Shown: positions 51,422 through 60,661, numbered from the stretch's first letter. The stretch is 64,000 nucleotides of DNA from Rhodanobacter lindaniclasticus (GCF_004799035.1 NZ_MWIO01000008.1:1-64000), one strand, 5' to 3'. A program made the numbers and translations. Notes: generated from the sequence alone by a model not told the origin.

Positions 51422-51787
51422 TCAGGGGCTGGTGATCCAGCGCCTGGCATCGTCGATCTCGGCGCCATGGAACAGGCGGAACGGGGCGGGAATGGCGAAG
51501 CTGAAGGCCGTGGCGGTACCGCGTAGCCAGGGCACGTCGGTGACCAGCGCCACGCGGTCCCAACTGCTGAAATGCCGCGCGCCAAGTTTTGCGTCGTTCC
51601 ACATGGCACCGGGGTCGAAGCCGGTGAAGTCGTCGGCGGTGACGTACAGCAGGCGCAACTTGCGATTGAGCGCGAACGCCGCCTCCACGTCCGGCACCAC
51701 GATGTTCTCGTAGTCTTCCGCAGTGACCTGGCCGTGCGCGCGAAAGCCCAGCGTGCCGGCAGGCAATCCTTCGATCTGTGCGATCAC
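51422..51787 (-). CDS. SpoIIAA-like STAS-domain protein
   Basis: This 121-residue protein starts MIAQIEGLPAGTLGFRAHGQ. It has the pattern of the SpoIIAA-like family: VTAEDYENIVVPDVEAAF, LLYVTADDFTGFDPGAMWND, and a C-terminal WDRVALVTDVPWL region. It has an alpha/beta STAS-like fold, is found in many Proteobacteria, and has no defined role. It is monocistronic, upstream of the hairpin terminator at 51082. Confidence 0.82.
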   Translation of the reverse strand: MIAQIEGLPAGTLGFRAHGQVTAEDYENIVVPDVEAAFALNRKLRLLYVTADDFTGFDPGAMWNDAKLGARHFSSWDRVALVTDVPWLRGTATAFSFAIPAPFRLFHGAEIDDARRWITSP

Positions 51788-51889
51788 GGGCGTGCTCCTC
51801 GGATGGGGACGCCATTGTGGATCCAGGCACGTGAAAAGCGCGCAAGCCGGTGGCGCGGGAGCTGGCCTTCGAGATTCCTGCGCTTCCGA

Positions 51890-53596
51890 TCAGGCGGGCT
51901 CGATATGCCGCAGCAGCAGGCGCGGCGTTTCGCGGCCCTGCCAGTCGTTGATGGTCAGCTCGTAGGCCGTACGCAGCCGCGGCGGCGGGGGCTGGCCACG
52001 GTAGGCGTTGAACATCACCGCGTCGTGCACGGCGCCGTCGCGCGGGTCGCGCAGTTGCAGGCGCAGGTGGGTCTCGCCCATCAGCTTCCAGCCGGCGCAG
52101 TCGAACAGGTTGTCAAACAGCGGCTCGGGGAAGGCTTGCCCCCACGGGCCGGCGGCGCGCAGCTGCCGGGCCAGCGCCAGCGTGGCGGTGCCGGGCGGCA
52201 GCTCGCCGTCGGTGTACAGCACCGCCTGCAGGCGCTCGGGTTCGATCAGTTCGCGCGCGATCGCGTCGAAGGCGGCGGCGAAACGCGAGTAGTCGGTGGC
52301 TTTCAGGCTCAGCCCGGCAGCCATCGCATGGCCGCCGAAGCGTTCGATCAGGCCGGGCTGGCGCGCGTCGATCGCGGCCAGCGCATCCCGGATGTGGAAG
52401 CCGGGAATGGAACGGCAGGAACCACGGAGGTTTTCGGTGTCGTCCTCGCTGGCTGGGGCGAAGGCGATCACCGGGCGGTGCAGCCGCTCCTTCAGTTTGG
52501 AGGCGACCAGCCCGACCACGCCGGCATGCCACGACGGCTCGAACAGCGCCACGCCGACCGCGTCGACATGACCCAGGCCGGCCACCATCACCTCGGCTTC
52601 GGCCACCATCGAGGCCTGCAGCTCGCGCCGCTCGCGGTTGATCGCGTCGAGCTGTTCGGCGCGGCGGCGCGCCTGCGCCGCGTCGTCGGTGAGCAGGCAT
52701 TCCACGCCCAGGCGCATGTCTTCCAGCCGCCCGGCCGCGTTCAGCCGCGGCCCCACGGCAAACGCCAGATCGGTGGAACACAGCGAGGCCAAGCTGCGCT
52801 TGCCGGCCTCGACCAGCGCGGCGATGCCGGCGCAGGCGCGGCCGCTGCGCATGCGCTGCAGGCCGGCCTCGACCAGCACGCGGTTGTTGAAATCCAGCGG
52901 CACCAGATCGGCCACCGTGCCCAGCGCCACCAGGTCGAGCAAACCGGAAAGGTCGGGTTCCGCACCGGCGAAGGCGCCGCGTTCGCGCATCCTCGCGCGC
53001 AGCGCCAGCAGCAGGTAGAACACCACGCCGACACCGGCCAGCGCCTTGCTCGGAAAGCCATCACCGGGCAGGTTCGGATTGACCATCGCGTCGCACGCGG
53101 GCAACTGCTCGCCGGGCAGGTGGTGGTCGGTGACGATGACCTTGATGCCGCGCGCCTGTGCCGCCGCCACGCCGGCGACGCTGGCCACGCCGTTGTCGAC
53201 GGTGACGATCAGTTGCGGCGTCGGTTGCAGCGAAGCGACGAAGGCCGCGCTCAGACCGTAGCCATGCGCAAAGCGATTGGGGATCGCGTAATCCACTCGC
53301 CGCGCGCCGAGCAGGCGCAGGCCGCGCACGGCCACCGCGGTGCCGGTGGCGCCGTCGCAGTCGTAGTCGCCAGCGACCAGGATGGCCCAGTCGTCGCGGA
53401 TCGCCTCGGCCAGCAGTTCGACTGCCTGCGCCATGCCGCCGAGCAATTGCGGCGACAGCATCCGCGCCAGCCGGTGCTCGACCTGGCCGGGTTCCAGCAC
53501 GCCGCGCGCGGCATAGACCTGCTGCAGCACCGGGTGCACCGCATCCGGCCAGCCATGCGGCGTGCCCCTGCTTTCGCGCCGACGCAGCTGCAGCAC
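51890..53596 (-). CDS. recJ: single-stranded-DNA-specific exonuclease RecJ
   Basis: This 568-residue 5'-3' exonuclease acts in recombination and mismatch repair. DHH-family metal motifs are present: VAGDYDCDGATGTAVAVRGL (motif I), VTVDNGVASVAG, VTDHHLPGEQLP (DHH), and LGTVADLVPLDF. The DHHA1 region is HAGVVGLVASKLKERLHRP followed by GFHIRDALAAID and GGHAMAAGLSLK. A GTG start at 53596 (VLQLRRRESRGTPHGWPDAV) lies just after the stop of the phosphoglycerate-mutase-like gene and is preferred over upstream in-frame starts inside that gene. Confidence 0.95.
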   Translation of the reverse strand: MLQLRRRESRGTPHGWPDAVHPVLQQVYAARGVLEPGQVEHRLARMLSPQLLGGMAQAVELLAEAIRDDWAILVAGDYDCDGATGTAVAVRGLRLLGARRVDYAIPNRFAHGYGLSAAFVASLQPTPQLIVTVDNGVASVAGVAAAQARGIKVIVTDHHLPGEQLPACDAMVNPNLPGDGFPSKALAGVGVVFYLLLALRARMRERGAFAGAEPDLSGLLDLVALGTVADLVPLDFNNRVLVEAGLQRMRSGRACAGIAALVEAGKRSLASLCSTDLAFAVGPRLNAAGRLEDMRLGVECLLTDDAAQARRRAEQLDAINRERRELQASMVAEAEVMVAGLGHVDAVGVALFEPSWHAGVVGLVASKLKERLHRPVIAFAPASEDDTENLRGSCRSIPGFHIRDALAAIDARQPGLIERFGGHAMAAGLSLKATDYSRFAAAFDAIARELIEPERLQAVLYTDGELPPGTATLALARQLRAAGPWGQAFPEPLFDNLFDCAGWKLMGETHLRLQLRDPRDGAVHDAVMFNAYRGQPPPPRLRTAYELTINDWQGRETPRLLLRHIEPA

Positions 53597-53598
53597 GC

Positions 53599-54519
53599 TC
53601 AACGCCCTGCCCCGCGCCAGAAACGCCAGCGATGCCCGGGCTTGTGCAGCCAGCGTTCGCCGCTGGCGAAATGCAGCACGACGGACTGGCGTTCGAGCAG
53701 CGGCTGCAGCAGCGGCCACCAGCGCGAGGCCAGTTCGTGCGCCGGCAGGTCCTGCAGGTCGATCAGCCAGCCCGCACCCGCAGCGGTAACCGCGTCGGCC
53801 GTGCGCAACGGCTGCGCGATGCCGGCACGCGCGGCCAGCGCGCGCAGCAGCAGGTCATCGCTGACCACGCCGACCAGGGTTGTGGTCGGTGGTGCCGGCA
53901 GGCGTCCGCCGCCCCACAACCACAAGCTGTTGACCAGCGACTGCCCGCGCGTACGCCGTTGCGCGTTGAGCGCATGCTGGTGCAGCAGCACCTGGATGTC
54001 GTTCTGCAGTACGCGCCAACGGCGCCCGTGCGCGCCTTGCGGCAGGTGTTGTGCCAGGTCCTCGCCCAGCGCTTGCGATGGCGGAGCCAGGCCGGGCAGC
54101 GGCGTATCGGCCGGCAGGCGCAGGTGCCAGTGGTCCGGGGTGGATATCTCCAGCTGCATGCCCGCCTCGTCGAACACCGGCCGCAGCGGTTCGGCCAGCG
54201 CTTGCGCCTCGTCCATGCCCAGGCCCATGCGGCCGCAGGCCAGCAAGCGCACGCCGCTCATGTCCGGCTGCACCCAGGCCGGGTCGGCCGACAGCCACAG
54301 CGTGTCGCCCGCGTCGCCGGCGAGGAACTGGCGGGTGATCGCTGCCGCAGGCACGTGCGCGTCGACGCCGGTGAAATGCGCGCCGAGGCCATCGAGATAA
54401 CCGACGCCGCCGTCCGCCAGGCGGTCGGCGCGGGGGAGCCACGCGCGCAGCGGATGCGCCGGCTCGAGGTGCGCCAGCGAGGGCAGCCACAGTTGCAGCG
54501 ATCGCTCGGGTTTGGACAT
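53599..54519 (-). CDS. phosphoglycerate-mutase-like regulatory protein, unknown activity
   Basis: This 306-residue protein starts MSKPERSLQLWLPSLAHLEP. It has conserved-looking segments LLACGRMGLGMDEAQALAEP, LVNSLWLWGGGRLPAPP and VVLHFASGERWLHKPGH. Homologues beside recJ in Xanthomonadales are commonly labelled phosphoglycerate mutase, but I see no complete alkaline-phosphatase-superfamily metal site, so that name is not secure. It is transcribed with recJ and lies four bases downstream of the ABC-F gene on the same strand. Confidence 0.65.
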   Translation of the reverse strand: MSKPERSLQLWLPSLAHLEPAHPLRAWLPRADRLADGGVGYLDGLGAHFTGVDAHVPAAAITRQFLAGDAGDTLWLSADPAWVQPDMSGVRLLACGRMGLGMDEAQALAEPLRPVFDEAGMQLEISTPDHWHLRLPADTPLPGLAPPSQALGEDLAQHLPQGAHGRRWRVLQNDIQVLLHQHALNAQRRTRGQSLVNSLWLWGGGRLPAPPTTTLVGVVSDDLLLRALAARAGIAQPLRTADAVTAAGAGWLIDLQDLPAHELASRWWPLLQPLLERQSVVLHFASGERWLHKPGHRWRFWRGAGR

Positions 54520-54523
54520 CTCT

Positions 54524-56545
54524 TCAGGCCTCCAGTTGCTCGACCAGCGCCAGCCACTCGTTTTCCAGCGTTTCCTTCTCGCCGCGCAGCTGCGCCTGAC
54601 GCTGGCCGATGCGCATCATTTCGCTGGTCGGGCCGTTGTAGGTGGCCGGATCGGCCAGCTGCGCCTCCAGCGCGGCCAGCTCGGCGTCGATGCTGGCGGT
54701 GCGCGTCTCGATCTTCTTCACCCGCTGGCGCGCGGCTTTTTCCTCGTCACGCTGGGCGGCAGCCTGACGCCTGCGCTCCTCCGGCGAAACCTCCACCACC
54801 TTGGCCACCACCGGCTTGGCCGCCTTCTTGTTCGCGGCGGTGCGCGTCTTCAGCCAGCGCGCGTAGTCGTCCAGGTCGCCGTCGAACGGCGCCACCTCGC
54901 CGTCGGCCACGCGCCAGAAGCTGTCGCAGACCATGCCGAGCAGGTGGCGGTCGTGCGAGACCAGCACCAGCGCGCCGTCGAAATCGGCCAGCGCGTCGGC
55001 CAGCGCCTCACGCATGTCCAGGTCGAGGTGGTTGGTCGGTTCGTCCAGCAGCAGCAGGTTCGGCTTGTCCCACGCGATCAGCGCCAGCGCCAGGCGCGCG
55101 CGTTCGCCGCCGGAGAAGCCGTCCACCGACTCGAACGCGCGGTCGCCGGCGAAATTCCAGGTGCCGAGAAAGTCGCGCATCACCTGGGTGGCCACGCCGG
55201 GCGCCTTGTCCAGCAGGTGATCCAGTGGGCTCGCCCCCTGGCGCAGGCTTTCCACCGTGTGCTGGGCGAAGTAGCCGATCTTCAGGTCCTTGTGCGCCTT
55301 GCGCTCGCCGCCGAACGGTTCGAGTTCGCCGACCAGGGTTTTCACCAGGGTGGACTTGCCGGCGCCGTTCGGGCCGAGCAGGCCGATGCGTTCGCCCGCT
55401 TCGATGGAAAAACGCACGTCCGCAAGGACGACGATTGCCTCCTCTCCCCTCCGGGGAGAGGATTGAGGTGAGGGGCCGGGGCTCGCACTGAAGTCCATCG
55501 AAGCGCGCTCCGCCCTATCTTCACCTCGGCCGTGTCCCCTCACCCCGGCCCTCTCCCCGGAGGGGAGAGGGAGCAATGCGTAGCCGGCGACGATGTCCTC
55601 CAGCTGCAGCATCGAATCGGGCAGCCGCCCCGGCGCGGGGAACTGGAAACTGAAGGGCCGCTCGGCGCGCACCGCCTCGGTGCCGGCCAGCTTCTCCAGC
55701 CGCTTCATCCGCGACTGCGCCTGCTTGGCCTTGGTTGCCTTGGCCTTGAAGCGGTCGATGAAAGACTGCAGGTGCGCCCGTTCGGCCTGCTCGCGCTCGT
55801 GCGTGATCTGCTGCTGGCGCAGCTGCTCGGCGCGCAGGCGCTCGAACGCGCTGTAGTTGCCGGTGTACAGCTTGGCCTTGCCGTCGTTGAGATGCAGCGT
55901 GTGGGTGATCACCCCGTCGAGGAATTCGCGGTCGTGCGAGATGATCAGCAAGGTGCCCTGGTAGCGGCGCAGCCATTCCTCCAGCCACAGCACGGCATCG
56001 AGGTCGAGGTGGTTGGTCGGCTCGTCCAGCAGCAGCAGGTCGGACGGGCACATCAGCGCGCGCGCCAGGTTCAGCCGTCCGCGCCAGCCGCCGGAAAATT
56101 CCTGCACCGCGCGCTCGTGCGTTTCCGGCGGGAAGCCCAGGCCGTGCAGCAGGCGGCCGGCGCGGGCGCGGCCGTCGTAGCCGTTCAGTTCCTCGATGCG
56201 GTGATGCGCCTTGGCCATCGCCTCCATGTCGCCGCGCTCGCCGGCCTCCGCCTCGTCGCGGATCGCGGCAGCCAGCTCCTCGTCGCCGCCCAGCACGTAG
56301 TCGATCGCCGCATCCGGCAGCGCCGGGGTTTCCTGCGCCACCGAGGCCAGCCGCAGCTTGCCCGACATCTCCAGTTCGCCGGCATCGCTCTCCAGCTTGC
56401 CCTGCAGCGCGGCGAACAGGCTGGATTTGCCGCAGCCGTTGCGGCCGATCACGCCGAGGCGCCAGCCGCCCTGGATCACCAGGTCGATGTCGGAAAGCAG
56501 CAAGCGACTGCCGCGGCGCAAGGCGAAATGTCGGAAGGAAATCAT
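54524..56545 (-). CDS. ABC-F family ATPase, YheS-like, with in-frame repeat insertion
   Basis: This 673-residue cytosolic protein contains two ABC modules. Module 1 has Walker A GVIGRNGCGKSS, signature QEFSGGWRGRLNLARAL and DLLLLDEPTNHLDLD. A P-site linker (QSFIDRFKAKATKAKQAQSR) follows. Module 2 has GLLGPNGAGKSTL, signature DGFSGGERARLALAL and a second LDEPTNHLD. A C-terminal coiled coil ends the protein. ABC-F proteins act on stalled ribosomes. The start MISFRHFALRRGSRLLLSDI at 56545 matches YheS. Between the linker and module 2 (residues about 324-371) sits an extra segment rich in Pro/Ser/Gly/Arg, encoded by an inverted-repeat element (55441-55571). It keeps the frame. Confidence 0.9.
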   Translation of the reverse strand: MISFRHFALRRGSRLLLSDIDLVIQGGWRLGVIGRNGCGKSSLFAALQGKLESDAGELEMSGKLRLASVAQETPALPDAAIDYVLGGDEELAAAIRDEAEAGERGDMEAMAKAHHRIEELNGYDGRARAGRLLHGLGFPPETHERAVQEFSGGWRGRLNLARALMCPSDLLLLDEPTNHLDLDAVLWLEEWLRRYQGTLLIISHDREFLDGVITHTLHLNDGKAKLYTGNYSAFERLRAEQLRQQQITHEREQAERAHLQSFIDRFKAKATKAKQAQSRMKRLEKLAGTEAVRAERPFSFQFPAPGRLPDSMLQLEDIVAGYALLPLPSGERAGVRGHGRGEDRAERASMDFSASPGPSPQSSPRRGEEAIVVLADVRFSIEAGERIGLLGPNGAGKSTLVKTLVGELEPFGGERKAHKDLKIGYFAQHTVESLRQGASPLDHLLDKAPGVATQVMRDFLGTWNFAGDRAFESVDGFSGGERARLALALIAWDKPNLLLLDEPTNHLDLDMREALADALADFDGALVLVSHDRHLLGMVCDSFWRVADGEVAPFDGDLDDYARWLKTRTAANKKAAKPVVAKVVEVSPEERRRQAAAQRDEEKAARQRVKKIETRTASIDAELAALEAQLADPATYNGPTSEMMRIGQRQAQLRGEKETLENEWLALVEQLEA
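55441..55571. repeat. palindromic repeat pair inserted in-frame in yheS-like gene
   Basis: A stem CCTCTCCCC-TCC-GGGGAGAGG lies at 55441-55461 and CCCTCTCCCC-GGA-GGGGAGAGGG at 55549-55571. The sequences next to them, GAGGTGAGGGGCCGGGG and CCCCTCACCCCGGCC, are also mutually inverted. The whole is a dispersed repeat typical of Xanthomonadales intergenic DNA. Here it is translated as LLPLPSGERAGVRGHGRG and PGPSPQSSPRRGEE inside an essential-looking ABC-F protein, without a stop or frame change. Confidence 0.8.
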
Positions 56546-56747
56546 GGAATGAGCGGGTCCTGCCCGCGCAAACGGGCACTGCAGCCGCCCATGATAACGG
56601 CGATGGCACACCTGTCGCTGCCTTGCAATCAGAAGGCCGGCCGCAGCGAATGCCCAATCCATCGCAATCGTCGCGACGCGGCATGGCGTAACATGGCGCG
56701 GTCTGCTACAACGACGCCGCATACAGCCTTGTATGGAGAGGGGAGCC

Positions 56748-57113
56748 ATGGTCAAGTTCACGAGCCGTTTGCCGATCGCCATCCTGCTGGCCGCAGCCGC
56801 CGGCCTGGCCGTGCCGTCGATGGCCAGCGCAGCGCAGTCGCGCGAGCATGGCGACAGCCTGCTGATCCACCGCGTGCAGCAGGAAAAAGGCATGAACCTG
56901 CCCAAGCGCGGGCTGAGCATGGCCCAGGTCGAGAAGACCTGGGGCGCGCCTCAGCGCAAGCTGTCCCCGCGTGGCGGCGACACGGCGAAGCACCCGCAGA
57001 TCAACCGCTGGGAATACTCGAACTTCATCGTGTACTTCGAGCACAGCCACGTGATCCACTCGGTGCTCAACACGCCCGCGGGCAACAACACCGACCCGTC
57101 CGCGGTCCACTGA
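56748..57113 (+). CDS. exported small protein, BamE/SmpA-like fold suspected
   Basis: This 121-residue protein starts at 56748, with GGAGAGGGGA just before. It has a Sec signal (ending ASA-AQ) and a mature domain with LPKRGLSMAQVEKTWGAPQR then WEYSNFIVYFEHSHVIHSVL. The G-x-S/T-x-x-x-V-x-x-x-x-G-x-P arrangement followed by a strand pair recalls the BamE/OmlA fold. No lipobox is seen. Periplasmic location is clear; function is unknown. A strong terminator follows at 57124. Confidence 0.75.
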   Translation: MVKFTSRLPIAILLAAAAGLAVPSMASAAQSREHGDSLLIHRVQQEKGMNLPKRGLSMAQVEKTWGAPQRKLSPRGGDTAKHPQINRWEYSNFIVYFEHSHVIHSVLNTPAGNNTDPSAVH

Positions 57114-57123
57114 TCCATTTCCC

Positions 57124-57159
57124 GCAAACGCGGCCCGTGGCGACACGGGCCGCGTTTGC
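57124..57159 (+). terminator. strong hairpin terminator
   Basis: A perfect 16-bp stem, GCAAACGCGGCCCGTG / CACGGGCCGCGTTTGC, with loop GCGA lies 11 bp after the stop of the exported small protein. GTTTGCC follows on the plus strand. It separates that gene from aguA, which starts 50 bp later. Confidence 0.75.
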
Positions 57160-57208
57160 GTTTGCCTGCGCCTTACAATAAGCGGCCCGTCTGCACGAGA
57201 ACCCCGCC

Positions 57209-58243
57209 ATGACCGACTCCACCCTGCGCCTGCCGGCGGAATGGGAACCGCAGGCCGCAGTGCTGATCGCCTGGCCGCACGCCGGCACCGACTGGGCCGA
57301 GCGGCTGGCCACGGTGGAAACCACCTACGTGGCGCTGGCCGCCGCGATCACGCGGTTCCAGTCGCTGATCGTGGTGGTCGCGGACATCGCACTGCGCGAG
57401 CACGTGCAGTCGCAGCTGCGCGGCGCCGGCGTGGATCCCGCGAGGGTCCGCTTTGTCGAACTGCCCTACGACGACACCTGGCTGCGCGATTCCGGCCCGA
57501 TCACGCTCAAGCGCGGCGACGCCGGCTTCCAGCTCACCGATTTCCGCTTCACCGGCTGGGGCGGCAAGTTCGGCGCCGAGCAGGACGACGCCCTCGTCGC
57601 CGGCCTGGTCGATGCCGGCGTGTTCGGCCAGGCCGCTCACCAGCGCATCGACTGGGCACTGGAAGGCGGCGGCATCGAGAGCGACGGCGCGGGCAGCATC
57701 CTCACCACATGGCGCTGCCTGGTGCAGCGCCATCCCGAGCAGTCGCGCGAAGAAATGAGCACGATCCTGCGCGACAGCCTGCACGCCGACCGCGTGCTGT
57801 GGCTGGACTACGGCTACCTGGAGGGCGACGACACCGACGCGCACATCGACACGCTGGCCCGTTTCGCGCCCGGCGACCGCATCGTGTTCCAGGCCTGCGA
57901 CGATCCCGTCGACCCGCATCACGACGAACTGCAACGCATGGCCGCCGAACTGGCCGCGCTGCGCACCACGGACGGCCGCCCGTACCGGTTGTACCCGCTG
58001 CCATGGGCCAAGCCCATCCTCGACGAGGGCCGCCGGCTTGCCGCGTCCTACGCGAACTACCTGATCGTCAACGGCGCCGTGCTGGTGCCCGCCTACGGCG
58101 ACCGTGCCGACGACGAAGCCGCGCGCATCATCGGCACCGCGCATCCGGGCCGCGAGGTGGTGCAAGTGCCCTGCCGCCCGCTGATCTGGCAGAACGGCAG
58201 CCTGCACTGCATCACCATGCAACTGCCGGCCGGGATGATCTGA
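57209..58243 (+). CDS. aguA: agmatine deiminase
   Basis: This 344-residue guanidino-group-modifying enzyme converts agmatine to N-carbamoylputrescine and ammonia. Motifs are MPAEWEPQAAVLIAWPH-like (LPAEWEPQAAVLIAWPH), DDTWLRDSGP, the catalytic region LEGGGIESDGAGSILTT, and the nucleophile Cys in NGSLHCITMQLP near the C-terminus. It is followed 100 bp later by aguB, making the two-step route from agmatine to putrescine. The arginine decarboxylase that makes agmatine is not in the window. Confidence 0.97.
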   Translation: MTDSTLRLPAEWEPQAAVLIAWPHAGTDWAERLATVETTYVALAAAITRFQSLIVVVADIALREHVQSQLRGAGVDPARVRFVELPYDDTWLRDSGPITLKRGDAGFQLTDFRFTGWGGKFGAEQDDALVAGLVDAGVFGQAAHQRIDWALEGGGIESDGAGSILTTWRCLVQRHPEQSREEMSTILRDSLHADRVLWLDYGYLEGDDTDAHIDTLARFAPGDRIVFQACDDPVDPHHDELQRMAAELAALRTTDGRPYRLYPLPWAKPILDEGRRLAASYANYLIVNGAVLVPAYGDRADDEAARIIGTAHPGREVVQVPCRPLIWQNGSLHCITMQLPAGMI

Positions 58244-58342
58244 GCGGAGAATGAAATGCGGTGCCGGCACTTGCCGCCCCATGCACAATCGCCCCTGCGC
58301 GGTTCGCTACACTAGGACGTCACGCCACAGGCGGCAGGAACC

Positions 58343-59236
58343 ATGATGACCCGCAAGACCCTCAAGGTCGCGCTGCTGCAGGAGACCGACCGCGGCAGCC
58401 GCGACGCCAACCTGGATGCGATCGAAGCGGGATTGCGCGAAGCCGCAGCCATTGGTGCGGAACTGGTGCTGCTGCAGGAGCTGCACAACGGCCCGTACTT
58501 CTGCCAGCGCGAATCGGTCGAGGTGTTCGACCAGGCTGAAAGCATCCCCGGCCCCGGCACCGAGCGCATCGGCAAGCTGGCCGCGGAACTGAAGCTGGTG
58601 GTGGTCGCCTCGCTGTTCGAGCGCCGCGCCGCCGGGCTGTATCACAACACCGCCGTGGTGTTCGACCGCTCGGCCGCGATCGCCGGCATCTATCGCAAGA
58701 TGCACATCCCCGACGATCCCGGTTTCTACGAGAAGTTCTACTTCACGCCGGGCGACCTGGGTTTCGAACCGATCGACACCTCGGTTGGCCGCCTCGGCGT
58801 GCTGGTGTGCTGGGACCAGTGGTATCCGGAAGCGGCGCGCCTGATGGCGCTGGCCGGCGCCGAGCTGCTGCTCTACCCCACCGCGATCGGTTGGGACCCT
58901 GCCGACGAGCAAGCCGAGAAGGACCGCCAGCGCGACGCCTGGATCACCGTGCAGCGCGGCCACGCCGTGGCCAACGGCCTGCCCCTGCTCGCCTGCAACC
59001 GCACCGGCTTCGAGAGCGATCCGGCTGACGCGGCCTCGGGTATCCAGTTCTGGGGTTCCAGCTTCGTCGCCGGCCCGCAAGGCGAATTCCTGGCCCAGGC
59101 GGGTACCGATGCCCGCGAGCTGCTGCTGGCCGACATCGACCTGGGTCGCAGCGAGAATGTGCGCCGGATCTGGCCGTTCCTGCGCGATCGCCGCATCGAC
59201 GCCTACGCCGATCTGCTGAAGCGCTTCCGTGACTGA
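58343..59236 (+). CDS. aguB: N-carbamoylputrescine amidase
   Basis: This 297-residue nitrilase-superfamily enzyme hydrolyses N-carbamoylputrescine to putrescine, CO2 and ammonia. The catalytic Glu-Lys-Cys triad is visible as LVLLQELHNGPYF (Glu), YRKMHIPDDPGFYEKFYF (Lys) and GVLVCWDQWYPEAARLM (Cys). The gene starts with ATGATG (58343/58346) and is co-directional with aguA, forming the agmatine-to-putrescine pair. Confidence 0.97.
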   Translation: MMTRKTLKVALLQETDRGSRDANLDAIEAGLREAAAIGAELVLLQELHNGPYFCQRESVEVFDQAESIPGPGTERIGKLAAELKLVVVASLFERRAAGLYHNTAVVFDRSAAIAGIYRKMHIPDDPGFYEKFYFTPGDLGFEPIDTSVGRLGVLVCWDQWYPEAARLMALAGAELLLYPTAIGWDPADEQAEKDRQRDAWITVQRGHAVANGLPLLACNRTGFESDPADAASGIQFWGSSFVAGPQGEFLAQAGTDARELLLADIDLGRSENVRRIWPFLRDRRIDAYADLLKRFRD

Positions 59237-59252
59237 CCCTTGGCGATCATCC

Positions 59253-59342
59253 TTGATCGCGAAGATCAAAAGGCGGCCATCCATGGCCGCACTCTCAGAT
59301 TTGGGCTTGTGCCGCAGGGGCCTCACCCCCATCCATGGCTTG
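59253..59342. repeat. hairpins and ATCCATGG-type repeats upstream of TraB-family gene
   Basis: TTGATC-GCGAA-GATCAA (59253-59269) is followed by GCGGCCATCCATGGCCGC (59273-59290), which has perfect 8-bp arms. A further CCCATCCATGGCTTG lies at about 59327-59341. The motif ATCCATGG with GGCC flanks also occurs in the tandem repeat at 50962-51054. The first stem could terminate aguB transcripts, but no long T-run follows. Confidence 0.45.
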
Positions 59343-59370
59343 TCTCCCCGTTGACTGGCGCGCCGTCCGC

Positions 59371-60603
59371 ATGAGTGTTCCCGAAACCGCAATCGCCCCG
59401 CCGGCGGCCCTCGAAGGACAGCCGCTGGAGCGCGTGCAGCGCGACGGCGTCGAGTACGTGGTGCTGGGTACCGCCCACGTCTCGCGCAGCAGCATGGAGG
59501 CGGTCGAGGCACTGCTGGCCAGCGAGCATTTCGACGCGGTGGCGGTGGAATTGTGCGAAAGCCGCGCGCAGGGCATGCGCGACCCGGAAGCGTTCAAGCA
59601 GATGGATCTGTTCCAGGTGATCCGCCAGGGCAAGGCCGGCATGGTCGTTGCCAGCCTGGTGCTGTCCACCTTCCAGAAGCGCCTGGCCGACCAGTCCGGC
59701 ATCCAGCCCGGCGCCGAGATGAAGGCTGCGATGGATGGTGCCGCCGCGCACGACGTACCGCTGTGGCTGATCGACCGCGAAGTCGGCACCACGCTGAAAC
59801 GCGCCTGGCGCAGCGTGGGCTTCTGGCAGCGTTTCGGCTTGCTCGGCGGGCTCGCCGCCAGCATCTTCGAACGCAACGACATCGCCAGGGACGAAGTGGA
59901 AAAGCTCAAGCAGAGCGACCTGCTGGAAAGCGCTTTCAGCGAGTTTGCCAGCGGCTCGAAACCGCTGTACGAAAGCCTGATCGGCGAGCGCGATGCCTAC
60001 ATGGCGGCGCGCCTGCGCGAGGAAGCCGCGCGCACTCCGTCAGACGAGCCGCGGCGCGTGCTGGTGGTGATCGGCGCCGGTCATCTCAAGGGCCTGTGCT
60101 CGCTGCTGCGCGAACAGCACGACGATCCGGCGCGCATCGTCACCGAACTCGCGCAGACCCCGCCCAAGGCAAGCTGGCCGAAATGGGTCGCCGCCGGCCT
60201 GGTGCTGCTGGTGTTCGCCGCGATCGCCTGGGCATTCCATCGCAACGCCGCCCTGGGTACGCAGGCGCTGATGGCCTGGATACTGTTCACCGGCGGCTTT
60301 GCCGCCCTGGGCGCGGTGGCCGCCGGCAGCCATCCGTTGAGCGTCGCCGCCGCTTTCGTCGCCGCTCCGATCAAGCCATTCCGCCCCGGCATTCCCGCCG
60401 GCGGCATCAGCGCGATGGCCGAAGCCTGGGTGCGTCGTCCACGCGTGGCCGACTTCGACAGCTTGCGCGAAGACATCGTGCACTGGACCGGCTGGTGGAA
60501 GAACCGCGTGGCGCGCACCCTGCTCAACTTCACCCTGGTCAGCGTGGGTACCCTGATCGGCGAATACAGCGCCGGTTTCCACATCGTCAAAAGCCTGTTC
60601 TGA
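59371..60603 (+). CDS. TraB/PrgY-family membrane protein
   Basis: This 410-residue protein belongs to the TraB family (related to PrgY and GumN). The N-terminal domain has the conserved YVVLGTAHVSRSSMEAVEAL, FDAVAVELCESRAQGM, ERDAYMAARL and VVIGAGHLKGL motifs, which build a putative metal-dependent hydrolase site. The C-terminal third has about four hydrophobic segments (WVAAGLVLLVFAAIAWAF onward), so it is anchored in the inner membrane. In PrgY the family inactivates a peptide pheromone; the role here is unknown. The start at 59371 is preferred over 59335. Confidence 0.85.
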   Translation: MSVPETAIAPPAALEGQPLERVQRDGVEYVVLGTAHVSRSSMEAVEALLASEHFDAVAVELCESRAQGMRDPEAFKQMDLFQVIRQGKAGMVVASLVLSTFQKRLADQSGIQPGAEMKAAMDGAAAHDVPLWLIDREVGTTLKRAWRSVGFWQRFGLLGGLAASIFERNDIARDEVEKLKQSDLLESAFSEFASGSKPLYESLIGERDAYMAARLREEAARTPSDEPRRVLVVIGAGHLKGLCSLLREQHDDPARIVTELAQTPPKASWPKWVAAGLVLLVFAAIAWAFHRNAALGTQALMAWILFTGGFAALGAVAAGSHPLSVAAAFVAAPIKPFRPGIPAGGISAMAEAWVRRPRVADFDSLREDIVHWTGWWKNRVARTLLNFTLVSVGTLIGEYSAGFHIVKSLF

Positions 60604-60661
60604 CCCGCGTGCTAGCATTCGCGCCGCTGCGGGCGGCACCCTTCGCGGCGTGCGCACTCCG

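Noticed and set aside
57241-58254. A second long frame within aguA
   Set aside because: It is an Arg-rich +2 shadow of the agmatine deiminase gene, which has all its catalytic motifs.
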